From NCBI GenBank assembly GCA_037447655.1, contig JBBHKE010001953.1:98790-162789 (forward strand): a stretch of 64,000 nucleotides of DNA, given 5' to 3'. Both the position numbers and the translations under genes were made by a program. The stretch is from Zygnema cylindricum. Lineage: Eukaryota > Streptophyta > Zygnematophyceae > Zygnematales > Zygnemataceae. Below are positions 12,246 through 22,231 of the stretch, piece after piece. The number at the start of each line of letters is the position of its first letter. Position 1 is the stretch's first letter. The notes beneath the pieces were generated by a model. That model made no database searches, was not told the origin of the DNA, and saw only the letters and a list, made by a program, of their open reading frames with translations.

Positions 12246-13527
12246 TTATCCTCCTCATTCGAGGCAGAGGGACTGGTTTCGCGGAACTGGCCGGAATTTC
12301 GTCGTTCTTTATCTGATTTTGATAAGTGAAATTAGGGTCCTTGATGTGGCACCGATGAACATAATGTCCCTTTTGCTGGCAAAGAGTGCAAGTGGTCGCC
12401 TTGTTAGGACAAATGCGGGCATCGTGCCTGGTTTTTCCACATCGGAAACACATTCGGTTTCCGGGACTAACAGGTGGAGTTCCCATGGCTGGCGTCTTCT
12501 GGGGCCTTTAGGAGGCCATGGATTTTTAGGTGGAGGAGGAGATAGATTAACGGTTTGACTGTGAGGAGGTTTGGATCGCTCATGGGCGTCCCACCAAGAT
12601 GTCTACATCTCATACTCTACCGCGTATTGAGCCGCTTGCTCAAAGGTGAATTTCAGTCCATACATCTGGCTGAGGTGGTTATGGATAAACCTCTTTGGTG
12701 GACCTAGAAACCGTCCCACAAATTTCTAGACAGCCTCTGCATCGGACATGAGGTCGGTTATGCCTCTCGCAGAGTTTCCAACCTCCGCATCGGACATGGG
12801 GTCCGGTAATGCCTCTCGCAGAGTTTCCATCCAAGCTCGCAGGGCAGGAGCAGTTTACCCTGGCCTACGCTCAAAGTTCATGAACTCTTTGATCTGATCC
12901 GGATTTTGCATCCAGTACTCCTCTTGGAGGATGTCAAACATGACTAAGAGAGGGTCACGTAAAGAAATGGTTCCCCCGGCTCTAGCTAGGAGCGCCGCTC
13001 GAGCAGCCACTACATACTGACGAGGAACCTCGGAGATAGCTGGATACAACTCGTCCCCATTAGCATCTAATACCGCCAGTCTTGAAGCTTGATATGGAAT
13101 ATCCACTTGGCCGAGGACTTCTGGTAGCCCCGCAAAGGGAGCCACGTACTCTGTTATCGCAAGCACATCCTCGTAGTTGCAAGTGTAGAGAGTGAGGGTC
13201 GTACCACGGAGGTATCGACCAAGAAGGGAAAAGGCGACACGGAGGTCAAAACCTATCCTGATATCTAAATGCTAAATCCCTCATTACCATGTCGTATACC
13301 ATCCGGAAATGCGATAAGGACATGATGTACTTTAATCTGGAAAAGCAAAATTGCATCTTACCCATGGATCCCTCTGAAGAGGAAGCCATGTCGCAAAGAG
13401 GAGGATGCGCCGGTTGTGCCAAAGCTAGGCTGGCAAGGAACCTACGAGTGTGACGAGTTGGAAAGGTTTCCTCCGAAAAGTCTTCTTCGGTCCCCTCTAG
13501 GTATGACCTAGATGAAACAGACAACAA
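12246..13527 (-). pseudogene. Gypsy-like gag with two CCHC knuckles, fused to copia pol
   Basis: Minus strand, several frames. From the upstream end: a segment with MASSSEGSMGKMQF near 13360, then VLGQVDIPYQASRLAVLD and NPDQIKEFMNFERRPG (12855-13166). A Pro-rich linker (SPPPPKNPWPPKGP) lies near 12505-12550. Two zinc knuckles follow, CFRCGKTRHDARICP and CTLCQQKGHYVHRCH, near 12365-12455. None of this resembles the copia gag of A, C or B2. The tandem knuckles and layout suggest a Ty3/gypsy-type gag. A near-copy of about 60 bp (MSDAEVGNS / MSDAEAV) is duplicated at 12735-12825. It joins the copia acidic linker (EEDNELLLDEELEA) at about 12265 in a shifted frame. Confidence 0.6.
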
Positions 13528-14489
13528 TTATGGCGTAGATATCAGACCGACAGCAGTGACGGCGATCTACGATCTGCAATCGGATCGGATCTGGTTAACG
13601 TTTTGGGAAAATCCGAAAGATCTAACTGAAGGGACGATAACATGTACCACCTCGGGTGGACTCGGATAAATAAGGAAGGTTATCCCAATCCGTGGGTATG
13701 AACCTATGGGAGAAACCTTGACTACAACAATGAAACGTTTCGCGCGACCTAACTGAGATGCAACACGTGTCAGACCAATCCACTCGTCCAGTCAACACAC
13801 TCAGTCACTATCAAGACCCGATGGTCATATAAAGCAAGAAGTAGATTTACCAAAACCTCTACCCTGCAAACAGTTGGCAAGGCCAAAGGGCCAGATCTAT
13901 AAAAACAAAAAAATTGCTATCCAGGCACCCATGGGTGCAGATCTACAACAACACAACCTGGAAAGGTCTACACAGTGCCACCCACCACAAGATCTAGCAA
14001 GAAATCCCACTCCAGATAGTAATACAAAAATCTAAGGCCACTTCGGGCCATATAGCATGCAATGAAAGCAAGAAAATGCAAATGCTCAATAAGAAAGGTT
14101 CACGATGGAACCACTCCACACCGATCCCCTTCACAAGTGTCCACACTAAATCGGAATGCTCTTGCACCCGCAAGGCATCGACTACTTACAAACACCTTAA
14201 GTACTCTGGTGAGCACTAACGGTGAACCGAACTTGTTCAAAGCAAGTCAGGTTTTGCAGAGCTCCCTAAGATAAAATTCGCTCCACGAAATTCGATCCGA
14301 GCAACGTCTCCAAAATAACCCTCCGCGAGACCCTCCGTACATTGAAGATGTACGCCGTGGAATGTTAGGGGACCAATGGAAGGGAAAAAAAGAAAGCGGT
14401 TGGTGGAAGAAAAATAACCAATAAAAAACACAAATGCGATAGATAGGAAAAGTGTGTTAGAATAAAGTCAGAGGCTGCTCAAGCTCTAT
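13528..14489. other. Probable leader of the gypsy-like gag; no gene seen
   Basis: The region upstream (right) of the minus-strand gag has no open frame with known motifs. It could be leader or LTR of the element that supplied the gag, but no LTR ends or PBS could be fixed. Confidence 0.35.
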
Positions 14490-15360
14490 TGTTTTTGAAA
14501 TGTTAGTTTCGTGCGTACGCCACATTTTGTGCGCACGCGACGTTTCGTGTGAAGATTATTACCGGAAGTAATGTGGTTGTACAAATGGAGGTTCCAATGG
14601 ATTTGTGGATTGGGGGAGTAAATGTATGAGTAAAATTAAAGGGACGTGATGGAGTAATTTAGTGGCGCGGAATGCGTTAAGAAATGGACGGCGGATTGCG
14701 ACGCGATCCGACGTGAAATATACAAAATGTACGTCGCCAGTACGTAGCATCTAATTTGGACAAATGTACTTCATATGCGACAGGCGACGTTTATGACAAA
14801 TGACGTGTACCTTATTTGTGACAATCCGCATTTAATGCAAAGGACGCATCTGCGGTACGGAAATGATTTTGGTTGTACTATTATAATATTGGCAAGTGGA
14901 CGTGAATTCGCTTCTCGATGTCGTGGGATATTTGACGACTCGTGTGGATTTCGTTTGGATTTTGTGACCACGTGGCGCGACATCGAGGGTGCCGGGTAAG
15001 AGCTACGGACGGCGGAAAAGGGCCGCCGCTATTTTTCAATTAGTGGGAAAGCGAAATCACGTCAATCACACGATATATATTTTTGGACGGCCCGGATTAT
15101 TTGACGAGATTCGTGGAGTCTTGTTGAGTTACACGCAATGACTCAGCATACAATTTTGTTGTCGGTGTAAATATTTGGTTCAACATTGTTTTGTCCCTTT
15201 TGTGAATTAATTATTAGTGTACGTTTACTTAATTTGACATACTTAGAAGTATTCGGGTATATCTACATTAATTGAGGTAGTTTGTAGATAGCGTACGGCT
15301 TTTATGCCTCCGTACATTCAGCAGTAAGCTCTTGTATATATTTGTAGGACTTAGTCATTT
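14490..15360 (+). repeat. Repeat S, copy 1 (putative LTR)
   Basis: Starts TGTTTTTGAAA and contains several GTGCGTACGC-type motifs, a GCGATCCG palindromic block, and a TATA-like TGTATATATTTG near its end (about 15334). It aligns along about 0.85 kb with 27612-28470 and, in reverse, with 17690-17918. The TG start, the TATA position and the presence of a short MAENGYGQQAP frame at 15777 suggest an LTR followed by a leader. The 3' boundary is not certain. Confidence 0.5.
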
Positions 15361-15776
15361 CAGGACATAGGAACTTTTTGGACCAAAACTGTTTATGGTG
15401 ATTTTTGGTAATTTTATCCGAGGATTACTCTCAGATCTGTTGGCAGAATTATCTGAACTTCTGCATGTGTGTTCCTCGTTTTATTGTTAATATTGTCACA
15501 GATTTGCAGGTCTATCGTGTGCCTGGTCTGTGTTTTACTTCATTGTGAAGTTAGTATGTTTTATCAAAGTTCTGGCAGACTGTTTTTCTGCAACTTTGAC
15601 TAGATGATGTGATCACTCTGTTTATTATATTTGTTTGAAACTTTGTGAGATTATTCTATATCCTAAATAATATCTGTTAATGAAGTTTCAGCTTGTTTTG
15701 TTGTTTCTGTAAAATTCTGTGTTGAATCAAAGTAGGCTGTTTTTGGTTAGTCTGTGGTGCTTCCGAGGGTAAATCC

Positions 15777-15830
15777 ATGGCTGAAAATGGCTATGGACAA
15801 CAAGCTCCAAATATACAGCCAAACTTGTGA
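15777..15830 (+). pseudogene. Possible gag start remnant (MAENGYGQQAP...)
   Basis: An ATG after repeat S opens a frame of 17 codons that ends in TGA. Its place behind an LTR-like repeat suggests the first residues of a lost gag. No domain can be recognised. Confidence 0.2.
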
Positions 15831-15839
15831 CCACAATAA

Positions 15840-16110
15840 TCCAAAGCCAGCAGCAAAACCTAATTCCACTTGAAAAACCCTAATTCCAAACCCAAACCCT
15901 AATTCTAGACGGCCAAAACTCCAAATCAGCGGCCAAGGAATAGAAGGATACCGACCTAAGGACTAAAATCAAAAGGAATAAACCCTAAATCTGTTGCAAC
16001 CCTAATTCTGCAGCCAAAACCCTAATTCTGTAGCCAAACCCTAATTCTGCAGATTATCCCTAATTCTACAGATTAACCCTAAATTTGATGCAAAATAAAG
16101 GTTTAACACT
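15840..16110 (+). repeat. AACCCTAA-rich degenerate tandem repeat
   Basis: About nine units of roughly 20 bp containing AACCCTAATTCTGCAG or a variant. The core equals the plant telobox / interstitial telomere-like AACCCTAA. Spacing is irregular and units are interrupted, so this is not a telomere. Confidence 0.65.
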
Positions 16111-16194
16111 AACGCCAAGAAATATAGTGGCCGTAGAATAAGAGACAAAGATAGAAAGAACGAAATAGCGGAAAACAAAAACAAAAACAAAATG

Positions 16195-16214
16195 TTTTTT
16201 TTTTTTTTTTTTTT
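16195..16214. repeat. Poly-T tract
   Basis: Twenty consecutive T, followed by a further T/A-rich stretch to about 16258. Confidence 0.9.
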
Positions 16215-16259
16215 ATAAAATAAAATTTATATTTTTTATAGATTTTTTTTTTTTTATCT

Positions 16260-17083
16260 TTTGGACATGAATGCTAAGCCAAGAGGTAGCCACTTGGCTC
16301 TCTGTTCTTTATCACATTCTCTACAAGAGTTATCCCGTTATGACAGCAAAGCAAGAAATATTCCAACCAGAACAAGGGAAAATCTAATTCCGATAAAAAA
16401 TGCACTCCTTCCAAGCCAACCGAAATACAAAAAAGACACAAACACACAACCAAACCATCAAGTTGCCTGAGGAAGGCACAGCAAGGTCCAGATGTGCTCC
16501 CCCACGATCTCCAATTCCACACTTTCACCCAAAAGACCAAGTTTGGAGGGAAACCTTCCGGACGTGGCCTTAGGCCGTGTGGATTAAAAACGTGGGCAGA
16601 AATACAAGAGAAAATATTCGTAACCTATCTAGCCTCTATACTTAGCTAGCAATAACAAATAAAAAGCATGAGCAATCGGTGAGAGAGAGAGCAAAAGGAA
16701 GCTCTGTCGCCAAGAGAAAATTCTTGTCCAAACGCTAAATTCTCTAAGTCTGAGATTAGCCTAAGTAGAGACTTAGCTACTCCTAGAGCGAAACTAGCCT
16801 AAGTCTAGCCTACTTTACATGAATGAAACTACTTAAGATGTTGGCCAATAGGCGGCCAACATCGTCCGCCGTACGTCTAACAAAATCCACCGTTCGAGGG
16901 TGAAAACCCTCCCTAACTACATGTATGTGCGAACCTACATGGGTTCGCGATTTAAATGAATAAAGGGTATCGAAGCGTCGGTAGTACTCCCGGAAATCAA
17001 GCTTCATCACAAAACAATACTTTGCGTCTATACTCCAAAATCGTGTACCTACGCACAAAACGAAACATATTGCACGAAATTAG
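16260..17083. other. No recognisable gene
   Basis: Short open frames only, no motif. It lies between the T-rich tract and repeat Y. Confidence 0.5.
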
Positions 17084-17272
17084 TACACGCTCAAACGAAA
17101 CGGGCACGCGAATAGTGTACACGTCCCAAATAGATAGATCGACGATGTCGCGAGCAAACTATGCGTGCGTGCATGCAAAATACCGTGTGCGAGTGCCAAA
17201 AATCGTGCAAGCATGCCCCATGTCGTGCGTGCTAGCAACCGATACAATGCGGCATGACAGTTGTCGTGCATA
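17084..17272 (+). repeat. Repeat Y, copy 1
   Basis: About 190 bp, rich in CGTGCGTGC and ATCGTGCAAGC motifs. It is repeated in the same orientation at 17932-18117 with roughly 85-90% identity by eye. Confidence 0.75.
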
Positions 17273-17466
17273 AGTGAGAAGCAAGGGAAACTGTGCACAC
17301 TAACCAGCCAAGTCATGCTCAAAACCATATATACCAACGCAAAATAAATGAGAAGGAAAAAATGTATATACATCATGCAAAAGAATAAAAGTGAAAATAA
17401 CAAAAAGGAAAAGGGAAGAATACTCCCCTAGCGTGAAGTGAACCCTATAATTCCCCCCCCAGCTCC

Positions 17467-17673
17467 TTAGCCTGCGGAAGTGCTGGTCAAAACAGCTGGC
17501 AGCTCACGACAGCCATGGCTAAACCAATGGCCAGGTGGCACAGCAGTCAAAGGAGGAACTAAGAACTTCATGTGGAACCCTTGATTACAATGGTCCCACA
17601 AGAGCATGGAAGTCTCGCCGTCCGTTCGCCTGCAAATGGTACATTCCGTCGCCTCTATGATTGGCATCCTCAT
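17467..17673 (-). pseudogene. PHD-finger-like remnant
   Basis: A 68-codon frame reads ECTICRRTDGETSMLLWDHC followed by NQGFHMKFLVPPLTAVPPGHW and FSHGC. The spacing C-x2-C...C-x4-H...P-P-L...W-x-C is that of a PHD finger; the family has Cys-Asp where WD(H)C appears and a final C-x2-C. The last pair is incomplete (HGC only), so zinc binding is probably lost. It lies next to a reversed piece of LTR-like repeat S, so it may come from a retroelement that carried a PHD module. A decayed host exon is the alternative. Confidence 0.45.
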
Positions 17674-17689
17674 CGGACGCGCCGTACCG

Positions 17690-17918
17690 TCGACGCATAT
17701 TTCAACGTTTCGTACATTTCAAATCGGATCGCTTCGCGATCCGCCGTCCATTTTTTACTGCGTAGTCACGCCACTCAATAACTCCTTGACTTCACTTTAG
17801 TTTTATCCGGCTCCCCCAATCCGTGAATCCATTCAAACCTCAACGTCAATAATATACGCACGAAAATTCTCAAGCGTACAAAAAGTCGCGTACGCACAAA
17901 ACTAAGTTTTCAAAAACA
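17690..17918 (-). repeat. Repeat S, copy 3 (truncated, inverted)
   Basis: On the minus strand it begins TGTTTTTGAAAACTTAG at 17918 and follows copy 1 through the GGATCGCGAAGCGATCC palindrome (about 17720-17740). The rest is missing. Confidence 0.65.
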
Positions 17919-17931
17919 ACATAAATTAGTA

Positions 17932-18117
17932 CACGTTCAAACGAAACGGGCACGCGAATCGCGTGCACAACCCAAATAGATAAATCGATGATATCGCAAG
18001 CAAACTAAGCGTGCGTGCAAGAAATCGTGTGTGCATGCAAAATACAGTGCGCGCGTGCCAGAAATCGTGCAAGCGTGCCCCATATCGTGCGTGCTAGCAA
18101 CCGATACGATGCGGCAT
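17932..18117 (+). repeat. Repeat Y, copy 2
   Basis: Second copy of the 190-bp repeat at 17084-17272, directly next to the end of repeat S copy 3. Confidence 0.75.
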
Positions 18118-18144
18118 GAAAAGCTTCAAATGTTTGTGTAGTTT

Positions 18145-19345
18145 GTATCACTCAAGGTGTTGATCTTCACTTCTGATCCTCCCAGGCTTAAATAAAAATT
18201 TGTAGTCCCAGGTAGGCATCCAAAGACTCTTTTAGCAATCTCCCTATCTACCTTTTTTAGATTCTACAAACTCTTGCTAAATACTTTTACTGCTAGAGCG
18301 ATATTTGGATGGGTACAGTTTATAAAGTAGATTAAACTACCTACTACCTGTGTATTCGGAATATCACTCAAATATTCATTTTCTGTACTATCTTTAATCG
18401 TCACTTCTAAAGTAATTTCTTGTCCATTTAATTTCAGGTTTTTTTCTATGGGTGTTGCACAACTTCTCGCATCTGCCATCTCAAATCGTTCTAGCATGAT
18501 TCTTATAGTTTGCTTTTGTGTTAGTCTGATTATTATATTTTGTCTTTATTTTGTCTGTCTCAATTTACCTGTATTCCCAAAATATATTTTGCCTCCCCCA
18601 AATCTTTCATACCGAAGGTGGTATTCAAGGCTACTCCTTCATACCGAAGGTGGTATTCAATGCTACTTTTACTCTGTTTATTTTAGTCACTGATTTGCTC
18701 ATTATGAGCAGGTCATCTACATATAGTGCAATATAATTACTCTATCGTCTCTTTCCATAATGTAGACAAGGTGGTCTAAACTAATTCTCACAAAGCCTAT
18801 GTTAGTGAGATTTTCATCCAATTTAATTTTCCATTGCCGTTGAGCCTGTTTTAGTCCATACATTTATTTGAGTAATTTACAGACAAGATTTTTTTCCCCT
18901 TTTTCTTCATACATTTTTGGTTGTTTCATATAAATTACCTCCTCTAATTCTCTGTGAACAAAATTGTTTTAACGTCTATTTGACTTAGATCCAAATTTTC
19001 TATAGCTGCTAAAGTAAGCAAAATTCTTAACGTAAGAAATTTGACTACAAGACAAAAGGTCTCTTCAAAGTCTATTCCCTCTTTCTGATTATCTAGTTTT
19101 TTATCTTTCAGTGTTATCTTAGTTTAGTTTCACCTTAAACACCCACTTACTTCCAATAGCTTTCCGATCTGGTGGAAGGTCCACCAGGTCCCAAGTTTGA
19201 GCTGCCATGATGGACTTCTTTTCCTCATTCACGGCATTTATCCACTACTTTTTTTTTGGAATTGAAAAAGATTCTTGGAAAGGTGAGGGTTCACGTGATA
19301 TTGTTGAGTGTGCATACATTGTTGTCGGATCCCTTAGTTCTGAAC
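18145..19345 (-). pseudogene. Copia RT/RNase H fragment of another lineage
   Basis: Read leftwards: WINAVNEEKKSIMAAQTWDL and LPPDRKAIGSKWVFKVKLN (19130-19260), with the RT tail scattered after this. YVDDLLIMSKS is near 18705. The RT/RNase H linker includes MLERFEMADARSCATPIEKN and IPNTQVVGSLIYFINCTHPNIALAVKVFSKSL at 18264-18497. The start of RNase H is near 18150-18240. It is clearly copia but distinctly different from A, B1 and C. It lacks gag, integrase and LTRs, and carries a short local duplication (CTTCATACCGAAGGTGGTAT) at about 18605-18660. Confidence 0.85.
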
Positions 19346-20080
19346 TCATCCTCTTTTCTCTTATGCTAGTCCTTCCCCCCCCGGAAAATTTGACATTGTA
19401 ATCGAAGGATCCCTCCTTGAGGTTCTTGATGTTTTTGTAAAGAAAGAAGAGTTATATGTCCCTAATATTGTGGATCTATCTTGTCGAAGTAGCGCAACGG
19501 AAGTGTAGTGAGCCCATAACTTGTTGTTTAAGGACATTACCCGATGTTGATGAGTCACCTGTTTAGTTAAGCAAAAGACGACCCAAATGTACTTCACAAA
19601 TGGTAAACTTTGACAAACTGATTCTTCACACTAATGAGTCACTTTGACCCAAAGCAGAGCTCGCTTAGAGCTTACATTTAGCTCAGCAAATATGACTAAG
19701 GTTCACACACGATTTCTGATCACGCACAAATTTACACTTAGGCCTCCTCTCTATCAGGCGTCGACAATAATCGTACGGATACGCTTACATGCAGTGATTT
19801 TTTGTTCACTTCTCCATCAGGTCGTGTCTGCAAGGAATCTATCGTGTAAATGTTTTTTTTGGATTCAATGCACATAAGTTCTTATTTTGACGGCGATCAT
19901 AGTCAAAGATTCCCAAAGTACAATATTTGATCTTGTATATGTATAGCCAGCCGCAAAATTAAATTACATGAATGAACAATTTTCATGCTCGTGTTTTGCA
20001 TTTTTTGTCGTTGTTTTGTCGTTCGTGTTTCATCGTGGCGAAGCAAATTCTGGATGTCAAGGGATGGTGGAGGACGTCAC
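19346..20080. other. No recognisable gene
   Basis: Only short frames. No family motif seen. Confidence 0.45.
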
Positions 20081-20440
20081 GGCACATTCTTCAACAAAGA
20101 TTTTTTAGTGGTTTTTGTTGGGTTTGATTCCCGCCTGTCGGAAGGCGCGTTGCCTATGTCCGAAGGCGCGTGGCCTATGTCCGAAGGCACCTGGCACCTG
20201 AAGAGACTAGCTAAACAATAGATAGAATGACCGCTTGCTTCAAAAACACATAATTGGACAGTCGACGTTGTCGCCCAAAAGTTTGGATTATCTTGACGAA
20301 TCTCCAGTTATCATGTTTTATTAAATGAAATTAAAAACAGTACGGCCCTGTACGAAAATGCGTTCGCACTGTACGTAAATGTATTTTTTCTAGTAATAAA
20401 CCTCACTTTTCGCCTGATGGAGGCTCACCCTTACACCCTT
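20080..20440 (-). repeat. Repeat U, copy 1 (probable inverted-repeat transposon end)
   Basis: Homologous to 47020-47395, ending in CACTTTTCGCCTGATGGAGG then CTCACCCTTA. The same end also occurs near 43806-43838. A 24-bp unit (CTATGTCCGAAGGCGCGTGG) is tandemly repeated about three times at 20130-20190. A direct repeat of CCCTTACACCCTTACACAAA follows just right of the end, at 20430-20472. Confidence 0.5.
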
Positions 20441-20571
20441 ACACAAAGGACCCTTACACCCTTACACAAAGGCAATTATAAAGTCACATTTTTTCCCTTA
20501 GTGAACTCATACAAGTTAACTTTCTCAATTGTCTAAGTCCTATTTTATACTAACAGGCCTACATATCAACA

Positions 20572-20789
20572 ACACCGCCAATCGCTATTAACTTCAATAA
20601 CGTTAATTCGGTGCCCCCTAAATTTTTATTTTTTCTCAAATAGAATTTTCAGCATTATTTAAAAAAACCCCAATTTCTAATTAGAGTGAATGATTTGCCC
20701 TTAAATTGTGAAAATCCCCATTAGCGTTATTAAGGCTAATTTCTCATTTACGCTATTTATTCCTTAACGCTAATAGTGATTCACGGTGT
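20572..20789. mobile_element. MITE family V, copy 1
   Basis: About 218 bp with terminal inverted repeats of about 20 bp: left ACACCGCCAATCGCTATTA, right end the inverse with three mismatches. It is AT-rich and non-coding. Related ends occur at 42296, 43064, 48004, 48592, 48596, 49156 and near 63095. Confidence 0.65.
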
Positions 20790-20958
20790 ACCTAACCAAC
20801 CAAGGCACTGTATAGTACATTGCTGTGCTATCCTATATCTTTACCTGGTACAATCAATTTTAAGATCTGTACTTAGCTAAGAACAACCATGGTTTGTCTC
20901 CGTAAATTCTAATCTGCCTTGTACACAATAAAAACAGATGTAGATACGACTAAGTATA

Positions 20959-21182
20959 TGTTGGATTTGTGCGATCTCGCGTGATACCTTTCGATACATT
21001 TAGGTACAAATGAACCTACACGATTTATTTATGTGAGGTCACGGACTCACACGTGCAGGGTCTGACGAACGATTCCACGAAAAAAAAAAACAGAAAACAG
21101 GACAAAAGGTAAACATTCGTTTGTGGCTAAATAGAGACACGTGGCATTATATTATAAGACCACCCAGGTAGACATTTCACAG
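20959..21182 (+). repeat. R 5' LTR, first part
   Basis: Starts TGTTGGATTTGTGCGATC and aligns with the start of the intact LTR at 32297. It ends at ...GACATTTCACAG, where B2 begins; the same bases run on uninterrupted at about 32520. Confidence 0.8.
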
Positions 21183-21363
21183 TGTTAAATTTGTGTATTT
21201 TCTAGGTCTGAATTTATTCTGTGTGTTTGTCATATGGTCTTGTCTAAGTCATCCATACTTGTCGTAGTCACTGGAAGACAGAGATAGCCATGGCTGCCCC
21301 CATAGTCAAAAAGAAGAAACAGGCAAAAACAGGCAGGAAAACTGATAGTTGGCCATTATGCTG

Positions 21364-21440
21364 CTCTAAACCGGATTTGAACCTGGGTCTATTGTTTGCT
21401 ATGGAGACGTAAGCCTTATCCAATAAGGCGTTACCGAAAC
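21364..21440 (-). other. tRNA-like module in LTR (B2, 5' LTR)
   Basis: Minus strand, antisense to the element. A perfect 5-bp D-arm-like hairpin GCCTTATTGGATAAGGC (21413-21429) resembles the D arm of plant tRNA-Arg. About 30 nt further on comes a canonical B box GGTTCAAATCC (21373-21383) in a T-arm setting, with only part of the T stem paired. No good anticodon or acceptor stem is seen. The A and B boxes together could drive Pol III transcription towards the outer end of the LTR. Confidence 0.6.
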
Positions 21441-21724
21441 GATACACGTGACGGGTTTCAAAGATATATAAACATTAACGCAACAGCTACTTAACAGCAG
21501 ACTAACCAAAAGGAGCAATTCATGCATGTACGCGAATCTGAACCATGTAAAATATGTTTTGATCGCACGGCCGGCATTATAGCCGCCACGCGAAGTGAGC
21601 TTTTGGTGGCATACGGAGATAGCGTCACGCGGTGCCACGTGGCGCCACATTATTTGATACCGGAGAAGATGGGAGGAAGAACCATGGCTTCCGATTTGAC
21701 AGGTGTCACCTTGTAGACCTTGTC

Positions 21725-21772
21725 GTACAATGGACGTACAATAAGTACATCGCCCATTGTACCTTCTTGTAC
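21725..21772. promoter_or_regulatory. Phased cluster of five GTAC motifs in the B2 LTR
   Basis: GTAC starts at 21725, 21736, 21745, 21759 and 21769, roughly one helical turn apart, about 105-150 bp before the TATA box. The same arrangement recurs in the LTR of C (from 40628). GTAC is the core recognised by plant SBP-domain and algal copper-response regulators; that link is inference only. Confidence 0.45.
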
Positions 21773-21875
21773 TTTATAGTGTTTCTATTGGACTAGGGTT
21801 TAGTAGTAGGTAGTCGTGAGTAGGCAGACCAAGACTTAGTGATATTTAGGTACCTCTCTCTAAGAGAGCTTGTAA

Positions 21876-21884
21876 CTATAAAGG
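21876..21884 (+). promoter_or_regulatory. TATA box of the B2 5' LTR
   Basis: CTATAAAGG, followed by TCATCTTTGACC. The same TATA-AGGTCA(T/A)CTTTGACC block recurs in the other LTRs, so it most likely marks the U3/R promoter. Confidence 0.6.
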
Positions 21885-22231
21885 TCATCTTTGACCAGCC
21901 ATAACTTAATGCTCGGGTGAGCAAATTCAGTGATTCTTTTTGCAGCGGACTTAAGGGAGTCCAATCTACACAAGGGTGTAGTCGGTCAGAGTCTTTGCGT
22001 GCCAGGGTGGCACTTATTCAGTGGGAAAGTCAAATTGGGGAATATTGTCCAAAACACATATTGAAGCTTTGCATTCTGTGGTGGAACTGAGCACACAGAA
22101 GGTCTTCTCTTCACATGGGTGAAGGTGTATTGGGGTTCTAATTGTCAAGGGATCATTCATTTGGGTTTATATCAACTTGGAGTCGGCACTATCTAGATTA
22201 GCTTCTTTTGGATCTGCGAATTCTGTGGGCA

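Larger units (their letters stand above)
7919..12265 (-). mobile_element. Copia element B1 (pol plus 3' LTR, 5' end replaced)
   Basis: Minus-strand copia closely related to A, with 3' LTR 7919-8919 and pol up to about 12265. No copia gag, PBS or 5' LTR is found to the right. Instead the sequence joins an unrelated gag with two zinc knuckles. The copy is broken by many stops and frameshifts. Confidence 0.8.

Noticed and set aside
15840-16110. Interstitial telomere scar
   Set aside because: AACCCTAA cores are separated by other sequence at about 20-bp spacing and are not contiguous.
21364-21440. Functional tRNA-Arg gene
   Set aside because: Only the D-arm and B box are convincing; anticodon and acceptor stems do not form, and it lies within an LTR present in several copies.
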